From positions 1 through 6,588 of the forward strand of contig DAOSVM010000057.1 in assembly GCA_035379625.1 (NCBI GenBank): 6,588 nt of DNA, written 5' to 3'. The stretch comes from DAOSCP01 sp035379625. Its GTDB lineage: Bacteria; Bacteroidota; Ignavibacteria; Ignavibacteriales; DAOSCP01. The notes below the pieces were generated by a model, which worked only from the letters and a program-made list of their open reading frames with translations, did not search any database and had not been told where the DNA came from. The position numbers were made by a program, and so were the translations under genes. Shown here piece by piece: positions 1-6,260 of this stretch. Each line of letters opens with the position of its first letter. Position 1 is the stretch's first letter.

Positions 1-30
1 TTTTGCCACCTATTGAAATAGGTGGCAAAA
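1..30. other. Perfect inverted repeat (hairpin of repeat copy 1)
   Basis: Bases 1-14 and 17-30 are exact reverse complements, with GA between them. Sterically, a 12-bp stem with a TTGAAA loop is more realistic. It could end transcription on the minus strand if a T-run follows off-window; on the plus strand it is followed by TTTTCTT, a weak terminator signal for any gene entering from the left. Confidence 0.75.
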
Positions 31-58
31 TTTTCTTATGCCTACACCGTCTGAGATA
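1..58 (-). repeat. Dispersed head-plus-hairpin repeat, copy 1 (cut by window edge)
   Basis: Read on the minus strand, this starts with TTATCTCAGACGGTGTAGGC (from 59 down to 40), then CATAAGAAAA, then a hairpin with arms 1-14 and 17-30. The head is shared with copies at 4130-4223 and 6261-6332; the 16-base core is at 40-55. The hairpin arms (TTTTGCCACCTATT and its exact complement) are unrelated to the hairpins of the other copies. The minus-strand arm ends GGCAAAA at the window edge, matching the (C/G)AAAA that precedes the T-run in the other two copies, so a T-run probably continues off the left side. The copy lies downstream of the methionine gamma-lyase gene on the same strand, after that gene's own terminator. 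Confidence 0.8.
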
Positions 59-63
59 ATGAA

Positions 64-96
64 TAAAAAAAGCTCCCTTATTTTTTTGGGAGCCTT
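64..96 (-). terminator. Rho-independent terminator of the methionine gamma-lyase gene
   Basis: On the minus strand, 7 bases after the TAA stop, the stem GCTCCC (93-88) and GGGAGC (77-72) encloses an A-rich 10-base loop (AAAAAAATAA). A G-T wobble and A-T pairs extend the base of the stem. A run of seven T follows (71-65). Stem, loop and T-run are all present, so this is a convincing intrinsic terminator. Confidence 0.85.
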
Positions 97-102
97 AATC
101 TC

Positions 103-1386
103 TTATATTTGCTTTAATGCATCTTCAAGATCATTGAGTATATCATCAACTTTTTCTAAACCAATGGCCATTCTTACGCCACCGGGATGAATATCGTGAT
201 GTAATAACTCGTCTGGCGGAACGCTGCTATGCGTCATCGAAGCAGGATGTTCAATCAACGTACGTGTATGGCCTAAACTTACAGCTAAAGTCATAGTATA
301 TGAATTTTGTGCAATATAATTCATTAATTCACGCCCTTTTGCCCTTTGATCATCAAAATTATTTCCCTTTAATACAAAATACAATAAACTACCGGGGGCA
401 AAATTACCATCAAAATCAACCATTTGAATTTTGGCCAATTCATAATCTTCAAAACTTGGCAGTCCGGGATAATTTACAAACTCTACTTTCGGATGTTTTC
501 CTAAAAAGTCTGCAATTTTATACGTGGATTGTATCTCCTGTTTTAATCTTAAAGGAAGAGTTGGTAGCCCATAAGTGCCTATTGCCCAAGCACTTTTAGA
601 GTTTAAAGGTCCACCGAAATCTTTTCTGTATAAAAGTAACATTATTAAATATTCTTTTCGTGTAATTACAGCACCGCCCATATCTGTACCAAAACCTGAT
701 ATATGTTTTGTTAACGAATGAACAACAAAATCAGCACCGTGCTCAATTGGCCTTTGGCAAAATGGTGATGCAAATGTATTATCTACTACTATTTGTATTT
801 GCTTTTCTTTTTCTCTTGTTTTATTTACTTCATCAACAATATTTCTAATTGATTTAATATCAATAAGTTTTAAATTTGGATTAGATGGAGTTTCAAAATA
901 AATTACTCTTGTTTTATCAGTAATAGAATTTTTAATTTCATCAAGATTTTTCAAATTCAAAAATTTAACATTAATATTGTATCTTGGATACCAATTTTTA
1001 AAAAGTGAAAATGTACAACCATATAATGTTCTGTGAGTGATAATCTCATCCCCTGTTTTGGTTAAAATTCCTAAAGCTGCAGATATTGCAGCCATACCAG
1101 TTGCAAAAGTAACACATATTTCACCTTTTTCTACATCGGCAAGGCTTTCTTCTAACATATCCTTGTTAGGTTCACCTAATCTTTCATAGATAAAAATCGG
1201 ATTTTTTTCTTGTTCTTCTGTTCCAAAAGTTGTAAATCCCATTGCGCCGCGGTCAACACTTTCTAACCTAAAAGTTGCTGATGATGTTATTGGAGCCACT
1301 ACGTGATGAGTATAATCCCATTTGTTTGTTTGATGTTTGCCGTAAATTAAATGAGTTTGCTGTGAATAATTTTTTTCATTTTTCAT
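103..1386 (-). CDS. PLP-dependent Cys/Met metabolism enzyme, probable methionine gamma-lyase
   Basis: This is a cytosolic enzyme of the Cys/Met metabolism PLP family (cystathionine gamma-lyase/synthase fold). It probably cleaves L-methionine to methanethiol, ammonia and 2-oxobutanoate. Numbering is from the ATG at 1386 (427 aa). The PLP-binding lysine is K227 in HSLTKH, and the cofactor aspartate is D202 in VVDNTF. Phosphate contacts are Y67 and R69 (YER) from the neighbouring subunit and G97-M98. E165 lies in ETPSNPN. The substrate-carboxylate arginine is R405 in GGVRM, after the family-typical EHPASMTHSS. TLYGCT carries Y122 and C124, aligning with the Tyr114/Cys116 pair typical of methionine gamma-lyase; this favours it over cystathionine lyase or O-acetylhomoserine sulfhydrylase, which stay possible. 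It is about 30 residues longer than the usual ~398, with extra sequence near 47-64 and 187-199. A GTG at 1395 is in frame, but it lies inside the Shine-Dalgarno AAGGTG, which sits six bases before the ATG, so the ATG is preferred. The gene is monocistronic. Confidence 0.9.
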   Translation of the reverse strand: MKNEKNYSQQTHLIYGKHQTNKWDYTHHVVAPITSSATFRLESVDRGAMGFTTFGTEEQEKNPIFIYERLGEPNKDMLEESLADVEKGEICVTFATGMAAISAALGILTKTGDEIITHRTLYGCTFSLFKNWYPRYNINVKFLNLKNLDEIKNSITDKTRVIYFETPSNPNLKLIDIKSIRNIVDEVNKTREKEKQIQIVVDNTFASPFCQRPIEHGADFVVHSLTKHISGFGTDMGGAVITRKEYLIMLLLYRKDFGGPLNSKSAWAIGTYGLPTLPLRLKQEIQSTYKIADFLGKHPKVEFVNYPGLPSFEDYELAKIQMVDFDGNFAPGSLLYFVLKGNNFDDQRAKGRELMNYIAQNSYTMTLAVSLGHTRTLIEHPASMTHSSVPPDELLHHDIHPGGVRMAIGLEKVDDILNDLEDALKQI

Positions 1387-1396
1387 AAAAAACACC
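1387..1396 (-). promoter_or_regulatory. Ribosome binding site that decides the start of the methionine gamma-lyase gene
   Basis: On the minus strand AAGGTG is followed by six T and then ATG (1386-1384). The in-frame GTG that would add three residues (MFF) is the last three bases of this Shine-Dalgarno sequence and has no site of its own at proper spacing. Confidence 0.6.
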
Positions 1397-1441
1397 TTTT
1401 TTATTGTAGTATATATCTTAAATTTAACATAATCTTAATTT

Positions 1442-1471
1442 ATTTTAAACTTTTATTTTGTATATTTGCAA
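1442..1471 (-). promoter_or_regulatory. Candidate promoter of the methionine gamma-lyase gene
   Basis: On the minus strand a -35-like TTGCAA (1471-1466) is 18 bases before a -10-like TAAAAT (1447-1442), giving a leader of about 50 bases to the ATG at 1386. The match is moderate and chance hits are common in DNA this AT-rich. The same bases read on the plus strand as TATATTTGCA (1461-1470), which fits the Bacteroidota -7 form TAnnTTTG, but no gene follows on that strand. Confidence 0.3.
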
Positions 1472-1490
1472 CCTTTTTTTTATTTTTTTT

Positions 1491-1531
1491 AATAAAAAAT
1501 GCATTACCACTGTTTTAAAGCGATAATGCAA
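1491..1531 (-). terminator. Rho-independent terminator of the TPR gene
   Basis: About 40 bases past the TPR gene's stop on the minus strand, TGCATTA (1530-1524) pairs with TAATGCA (1506-1500). A 17-base interior can form a small CT/AG pairing. Six T (1499-1494), then ATT, follow at once. The stem is AT-rich, so it is weaker than the terminator at 64-96, but its position and T-run make it the likely end of the TPR transcript. Confidence 0.65.
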
Positions 1532-1569
1532 TAATAACAATCTCATAAACTATATAGTAGAATTATATA

Positions 1570-3831
1570 TCAAATCGATTTTTTTTTGAAATAACCTGAA
1601 TTAATTGCTTCATACCAATCATTAGGAGCTTCATCTTGGTGGCCTAATTTGTAATTAATATTTCCCCTTAGAAAATAATATAAAGGATTAACATTTGGTT
1701 TGCTTTTTTCAATCAGATAACATAATTCATCATAAGCTTTTAACTTTTCACCGCAAAACTCGTATGCAATGGCTTTATTCAATTTAACATCATAAAATTC
1801 TTTCTCTGAAGCAATATTATAATCATCAAGTGCGGCGTTAAAATCTTTTAGCGCTAATTTTGCATTACCACGATTATAATAAATAAAACCTTCGTTTGGT
1901 GTAAATTCAAGGGCTTTATTATAATCTTCAATAGCACCTTCATAATCACCAATATAATATTTTGCATTTGCACGATTGTTATAAACTTTATATAAAGAAT
2001 TATCTAACTCAATAGCTTTATTGTATTCATCTATTGCACCTTGAAAATCTTTATTTAAAAATTTACAATAACCAATTGAAAAATAATAAGTTGGATTATT
2101 AGGTTGTTTTTCCTTCAAACGGTTAAAATAATCAATGTCATTATAATCGGTATCGTTGCTTATCCAGTTAATCTGTTTGAATTCATCCAATTCTGCGGCT
2201 TTTACATAATCCGACATTGCAGAATTTAAATCACCAATTTGTCTGTAAGCATCTGCACGAAATCTATAGGACATAAAGAAAACAGGATCAATTTCAATGA
2301 CTTTTGTAAAAGCTGTAACAGCATCTGAATAATTTTTAGCGAGAAAATTTGCTAAACCTAACATAAAATATTCAAATGGGAAAATAAATTCTTCTGATGC
2401 GATGTTTAAATCATCAGCTGCACCTTTATAATCTTTCATATAAAATTTCAAACAACCACGATAAAAATAAAAATTTTTGTTTGTTCTTTCTATAGACAAA
2501 ATTTCATCATATTCATTCAATGCACCATTAAAATCATTCAAATTTTCTCTTGATAATGCCACTTTAATTATATGAGCAGTAAAATAAGCACCTGTAATTG
2601 AATATTTAATTACTTCATTATATTTTCTTTGCACAAACTTAATAGTTAACATACTCATTTCAGGGTATGAATTATCACCCAATAAAATAGACTCTTCATG
2701 TTTATCTTTTTTTTCATACTCGTCTGCAATTTTATAATCTTCCAAAGCAGCATTTAAATCACCTAAACAAAATTTGGCATATCCACGTTGCATATATGAT
2801 GTGCTTAAGGAAGTTTCATCACCTAATTCTATAGCTTTTGTTAAATATTCAATTGCATTAGAATAATTATGAGAAGATATTTCAAAAGAAGCAAGCCTAT
2901 TATAATCCTCACTTTTCTTATCTTTCTTATTGTAAAGTTCTTCTAGATTAAAATCACTAGTTAGTAAATATAAAAAACGATGTGGCTTTAGGTTAATATT
3001 ATTTTTAAAAATTGCAATAATATCTTTCATCACAGCTTCATAATCATTTTGGTTTTGTTTCAATTTTATTCTATATTGATAAGCTTCTATGAATTCAGGA
3101 ATAACGGAAATAGCATAATTTAAATCTTTTTCTAATTCATCAAATTTACCTAGTTCATATTTAATTTTGAAAATCAGTTCAAAAGCTGTACGATGTTTAT
3201 TATCAACACTTATAATTTTTTGTGCGTATTCTAAAGCTTCATCAGTATTACCTAATTCATATTTAATTTCAGCGATGTTATAATAAATATCTTTATGATT
3301 AGGATTAATATCCAAACAGGAGTTAAATTCTTCAATTGCGGCTAATTTATCCCCTAAGTAATATTTGCAAAGAGCTTTAAAATATTTTGCATAATAATTT
3401 AAGTCGGGATCTTCGTCAAAGCTTATATATTTATCGAATTCAATTAAAGCACCTTGGTAATCTTTTAAATCAAACTTTATGTAAGCTATATTGTAATGTA
3501 AATATACTGGGTAATCAGGATCAATTTCTTGTAATGTTTGAAAAGCATCTAAAAATTTATTTTTATCTCCATAAAATGAAATAAATAATTGATATTTATA
3601 TAATTTAATTAAACTGGGATCTTTTATATTTAATTTACTTAATATCTGTGAAACTTTTGTTTCAATATAATTAAACTCAAAGCCATCTACTCCAAAGTCA
3701 TTATTTAGGTACTTTTCTATGATTACTTTCTCTTCTTGTGTTAAATCAATATATTTTTCAAGAAGTTTTAATTCTTCTTTGTATTTTGAATAATCATTAA
3801 GTGAAGGAATAAATGAAAATGGTATTATCAT
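1570..3831 (-). CDS. Large TPR-repeat protein, function unknown
   Basis: This 753-residue protein is made almost wholly of tetratricopeptide repeats, helix pairs that usually form a curved scaffold for protein binding. No catalytic domain is visible. Repeats can be placed at about 107-140, 144-177, 180-213, 214-247, 311-344, 345-374, 419-450, 452-482, 485-518, 519-549, 580-613, 614-647, 648-680, 681-712 and 716-747. The clearest are YYFSIGYCKFLNKDFQGAI (582-600) and YYNRGNAKLALKDFNAAL (651-668). The signature G/A/Y/A positions and the DYNKAIEL-type ends are well kept in the C-terminal third and degenerate in the middle (250-310, 375-418). Residues 1-100 are helical and charged and match no domain I recognise. 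There is no signal peptide, lipobox or membrane segment, so it is probably cytoplasmic. The start is well supported: GGAG sits five to six bases before the ATG at 3831. Its partners cannot be told from the sequence, and its neighbours do not suggest a pathway. Confidence 0.9.
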   Translation of the reverse strand: MIIPFSFIPSLNDYSKYKEELKLLEKYIDLTQEEKVIIEKYLNNDFGVDGFEFNYIETKVSQILSKLNIKDPSLIKLYKYQLFISFYGDKNKFLDAFQTLQEIDPDYPVYLHYNIAYIKFDLKDYQGALIEFDKYISFDEDPDLNYYAKYFKALCKYYLGDKLAAIEEFNSCLDINPNHKDIYYNIAEIKYELGNTDEALEYAQKIISVDNKHRTAFELIFKIKYELGKFDELEKDLNYAISVIPEFIEAYQYRIKLKQNQNDYEAVMKDIIAIFKNNINLKPHRFLYLLTSDFNLEELYNKKDKKSEDYNRLASFEISSHNYSNAIEYLTKAIELGDETSLSTSYMQRGYAKFCLGDLNAALEDYKIADEYEKKDKHEESILLGDNSYPEMSMLTIKFVQRKYNEVIKYSITGAYFTAHIIKVALSRENLNDFNGALNEYDEILSIERTNKNFYFYRGCLKFYMKDYKGAADDLNIASEEFIFPFEYFMLGLANFLAKNYSDAVTAFTKVIEIDPVFFMSYRFRADAYRQIGDLNSAMSDYVKAAELDEFKQINWISNDTDYNDIDYFNRLKEKQPNNPTYYFSIGYCKFLNKDFQGAIDEYNKAIELDNSLYKVYNNRANAKYYIGDYEGAIEDYNKALEFTPNEGFIYYNRGNAKLALKDFNAALDDYNIASEKEFYDVKLNKAIAYEFCGEKLKAYDELCYLIEKSKPNVNPLYYFLRGNINYKLGHQDEAPNDWYEAINSGYFKKKSI

Positions 3832-3842
3832 AATAACTCCAT
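3832..3842 (-). promoter_or_regulatory. Shine-Dalgarno site of the TPR gene
   Basis: On the minus strand GGAGTTATT directly precedes ATG at 3831. GGAG at this spacing is the clearest ribosome binding site in the window and fixes the start. Confidence 0.7.
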
Positions 3843-4129
3843 AATTATATTATTTAAAAACTATTCTTTAAGACTGAATTTAGTTTATTTTTTCCAAAAA
3901 TTTAATTTATATAAATAATGAACAGTGAGCATTGAATAAAATTTGTTTTGTTGGGAATAATTTACTAATTTTTTTAATTTTGTGATTGTTTTATTTTTAA
4001 AATTGTTAAAAGGAATTATATCGTTTTTACAATGTATTTTTGCAATTTTTTAGCATTTCGGGTAATTGGCATCTCGGTGATTTTGGTCAATTCATTTTTT
4101 CCGGAAAATTTTGAATGAATATTTATTAT
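3843..4129. other. AT-rich intergenic stretch without a recognised gene
   Basis: This part of the 461-bp divergent spacer must carry the TPR gene's promoter, but no -35/-10 pair stands out; TATATA near 3908-3913 on the minus strand is only a weak candidate. Base composition becomes less AT-rich at about 4050-4106. That part holds a perfect 12-base palindrome, TTTTCCGGAAAA (4097-4108). It also holds a 28-codon ORF (4032-4118, plus) starting MYFCNFLAF with a hydrophobic middle; it lacks a properly spaced Shine-Dalgarno site, so I do not call it a gene. TATTTTTG at 4035-4042 fits the Bacteroidota -7 form but has no matching upstream element. No tRNA or transposon end was seen. Confidence 0.5.
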
Positions 4130-4144
4130 AAAAAAAGAATTTTC

Positions 4145-4165
4145 AGCGGGCCGTTCCGGCCCGCT
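4145..4165. other. GC-rich hairpin, distal stem of repeat copy 2
   Basis: AGCGGGCCG (4145-4153) and CGGCCCGCT (4157-4165) are exact reverse complements around a TTC triloop. On the minus strand it is followed by GAAAATTC and seven T, so it could work as an intrinsic terminator in that direction, although the T-run starts eight bases after the stem. Confidence 0.85.
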
Positions 4166-4166
4166 G

Positions 4167-4199
4167 GCCCCTTGCAGCATTCGTCTTGCTGCAAGGGGC
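4167..4199. other. GC-rich hairpin, proximal stem of repeat copy 2
   Basis: GCCCCTTGCAGCA (4167-4179) and TGCTGCAAGGGGC (4187-4199) are exact reverse complements around a seven-base loop TTCGTCT. Only one base separates it from the other hairpin. No T-run follows on the plus strand, so it does not look like a terminator in that direction. Confidence 0.85.
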
Positions 4200-4225
4200 T
4201 TAAGCTTACACCGTCTGAGCTAATG

Positions 4226-4278
4226 TATAATTTGATTTTGAATTGTTTGGATTAATTTATAAATTAGTAGTTTATAAT
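4226..4278 (+). promoter_or_regulatory. Candidate promoter region of the helicase gene
   Basis: Two TATAAT boxes occur between repeat copy 2 and the helicase ATG: 4226-4231 (leader about 55 bases) and 4273-4278 (leader about 10 bases). Neither has a convincing -35 at 16-18 bases. The best partner of the first box is CTTACA (4205-4210) at a short 15-base spacing, inside the repeat's conserved core. In AT-rich DNA, TATAAT alone is weak evidence. Confidence 0.3.
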
Positions 4279-4292
4279 TTATTTCGAGTTTT

Positions 4293-6248
4293 ATGGAAAA
4301 GTTTTCTTATTTTAATGAAAATAAAATAGATTTTGAAAAAGAATTAAACGCATCGCAATTAAAAGCTGTTACATCTGTAGATGGAACTTACCTTGTAATT
4401 GCTGGAGCAGGGAGTGGGAAAACTCGCACTTTGGTTTATCGCGTGGCTTACCTTATAAACAAAGGATTTAGCCCAAATTCTATCGTTTTACTAACTTTTA
4501 CACGTAAAGCAGCCGAAGAGATGATGTCTCGGGCTTCTTCCCTTTTGGATGAGCGTTGCTATCGTATAAATGGCGGAACTTTTCATTCTTTTGCTAATCT
4601 TACTTTGCGTAGATACCACAATGTTGTTAAGCTTAATCCTAATTTTACAATTTTAGACCAGGCCGATAGTGAAGATTTGATTTCGCAGATAAGAAAAGAG
4701 CACTTCCCTAAGGTTGATAAGCGTTTCCCTAATAAAAGTGCAATATATTCGCTAATTTCGTTATCAGTTAATAAAGAGCTCCCTATTTTTAATTTGATTG
4801 AAACGGAATATCCTTATTTACTTAATTTTGCTGATGATATTTATCAAATTTCTGAAAACTATAAAAAAATGAAATATGAAAATCAGTTGTTAGATTATGA
4901 TGATTTGCTTATTTATTTAAATAATTTTTTAATGGACGACTCGATTATTTCCCAAAATTTTGTAAATTCTATTAATTTTGTTATGGTTGATGAGTTCCAG
5001 GATACTAATAAACTACAAGGCGAAATTGTAAAAAATCTTGCAAAACGCAACAATAATATTATGGTTGTGGGAGATGATTGCCAGTCGATTTATGCGTTTC
5101 GCGGCGCAAATTTTAAGAATATTATCGATTTTCCAAAACTTTTTCCTAATTGTGAAATTATTTTTTTGAATGAAAATTACCGTTCGATACCGCAAATTTT
5201 AAGTCTTGCTAATGTTGTAATTGATAACGCAGTTGAAAAATTTCCGAAAAAATTGGTTTCGATGCGAGAAGATGGCAATATGCCAACAATAGTTTTTACA
5301 AAAAATGAGAATGAGCAAAGTATTTTTGTTGTTAAAGCTATTTTAAAATTATATGAAAAAGGTGTAAAATTCCGTGATATTGCTGTCCTTTTTCGCTCAA
5401 GTTTTCACTCGTTTGATTTGGAAATATATCTACAAGCAGCCGGTATTCCGTATATAAAATACGGTGGTTTGAAATTTGTAGAAAGCGCACATATAAAAGA
5501 TGTTTTGGCATTTGTAAAAATTGTACAAAATAGAAACGATAGCTTATCGTGGTTAAGAATTTTGCAACTTTTTGATGGAGTTGGTCCCAAAGCTGCAAAT
5601 AAATTAGCACAATTATTTAAGGATCCAAATTTTAACTGGCAAGCACCGATTTCAAATATTCACAAAGGAAAATACAACATTGAAAATTTACTTTTCTTTT
5701 TAAGTGATATTTTCACCAATAATTATAAACTTCCGGATTTGTTAGAGAAAATTATCCAATTTTATTTGCCAATATTTAAAAATCTTTACGATGATTACGA
5801 AAAGCGTTACAAAGATTTTGATGTTATGATAAATTTATCGACAAAATATAGTAGTATAAACACATTTTTGAACGATATGGCCTTAGATCCACCGCGCGAT
5901 TCAGTTGTTGGCATAGATTCTTTTGATAAAGAAAACGATTGCCTAACACTAACAACAATTCATTCGGCTAAGGGCTTGGAATGGCACTCTGTATTTATAA
6001 TAAATATGTTAGAAGGCTATTTCCCATCATCACAATCATTATCATCAGTAGATTCACTTGAAGAAGAAAGGCGTTTGATGTATGTAGCCACTACACGTGC
6101 AAAAAATAACCTACTTTTAACTGTCCCAATGGAAATGTTTAGCCGCTACGAAGGTTATACATTGCCAAAAGTTTCTCGATTTGTTGAAGAGATAAATAAA
6201 AGTCATATTTGTAATACGATGTATTACGATAGCAAAAAAGATTTTTAA
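4293..6248 (+). CDS. UvrD/PcrA/Rep-family ATP-dependent DNA helicase (SF1A)
   Basis: This is a 3'-to-5' superfamily 1 DNA helicase that uses ATP to unwind DNA in the cytoplasm; family members act in repair, restart of stalled forks and clearing proteins from DNA. All motifs of the family are present in order in the 651 residues: Q motif LNASQ (18-22), Walker A GAGSGKT (38-44), Ia LLTFTRKAAEEM (66-77), TFHSFA (96-101), motif II VDEFQDT (232-238), III VGDDCQSIYAFRGA (259-272), IV LNENYRS (292-298), V TIHSAKGLEW (555-564) and VI EEERRLMYVATTRAK (590-604, arginine finger R602). A GVGPKAA turn sits at 429-435. The ATPase looks intact. The protein ends about 47 residues after motif VI, shorter than PcrA/UvrD (about 720) and near Rep (about 670); the C-terminal Tudor-like, RNA-polymerase-binding domain of PcrA/UvrD is missing. 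I therefore do not choose between uvrD, pcrA and rep. The Shine-Dalgarno site is weak (GAG four bases before the ATG). The gene is monocistronic, ending at the terminator in repeat copy 3. Confidence 0.93.
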   Translation: MEKFSYFNENKIDFEKELNASQLKAVTSVDGTYLVIAGAGSGKTRTLVYRVAYLINKGFSPNSIVLLTFTRKAAEEMMSRASSLLDERCYRINGGTFHSFANLTLRRYHNVVKLNPNFTILDQADSEDLISQIRKEHFPKVDKRFPNKSAIYSLISLSVNKELPIFNLIETEYPYLLNFADDIYQISENYKKMKYENQLLDYDDLLIYLNNFLMDDSIISQNFVNSINFVMVDEFQDTNKLQGEIVKNLAKRNNNIMVVGDDCQSIYAFRGANFKNIIDFPKLFPNCEIIFLNENYRSIPQILSLANVVIDNAVEKFPKKLVSMREDGNMPTIVFTKNENEQSIFVVKAILKLYEKGVKFRDIAVLFRSSFHSFDLEIYLQAAGIPYIKYGGLKFVESAHIKDVLAFVKIVQNRNDSLSWLRILQLFDGVGPKAANKLAQLFKDPNFNWQAPISNIHKGKYNIENLLFFLSDIFTNNYKLPDLLEKIIQFYLPIFKNLYDDYEKRYKDFDVMINLSTKYSSINTFLNDMALDPPRDSVVGIDSFDKENDCLTLTTIHSAKGLEWHSVFIINMLEGYFPSSQSLSSVDSLEEERRLMYVATTRAKNNLLLTVPMEMFSRYEGYTLPKVSRFVEEINKSHICNTMYYDSKKDF

Positions 6249-6260
6249 GAAAGTTATATT

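Larger units (their letters stand above)
4130..4223 (-). repeat. Dispersed head-plus-hairpin repeat, copy 2 (two hairpins)
   Basis: Read on the minus strand, TTAG plus the core CTCAGACGGTGTAAGC (4219-4204) is followed by TTAA, a 13-bp hairpin (4199-4167), a 9-bp hairpin (4165-4145), GAAAATTC and seven T (4136-4130). One base of the core differs from copies 1 and 3 (GTAA instead of GTAG). Both hairpins are strongly GC-rich inside AT-rich DNA, and neither resembles those of the other copies. On its own strand this copy follows no gene: the neighbour to the right is the divergent helicase. So it is not simply a gene terminator. The unconserved end facing the helicase abuts TATAAT at 4226-4231. 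Confidence 0.85.

Noticed and set aside
1387..1395. GTG at 1395 as the start of the methionine gamma-lyase gene.
   Set aside because: The GTG is part of the Shine-Dalgarno sequence AAGGTG that correctly spaces the ATG at 1386.
1461..1470. Plus-strand promoter TATATTTGCA driving an antisense RNA into the TPR gene.
   Set aside because: It matches the Bacteroidota -7 form, but no upstream -33 TTG is at the right spacing and no gene follows.
5338..5610. Minus-strand ORFs inside the helicase gene.
   Set aside because: They lie antisense to a gene with all its family motifs intact and show no domain of their own.
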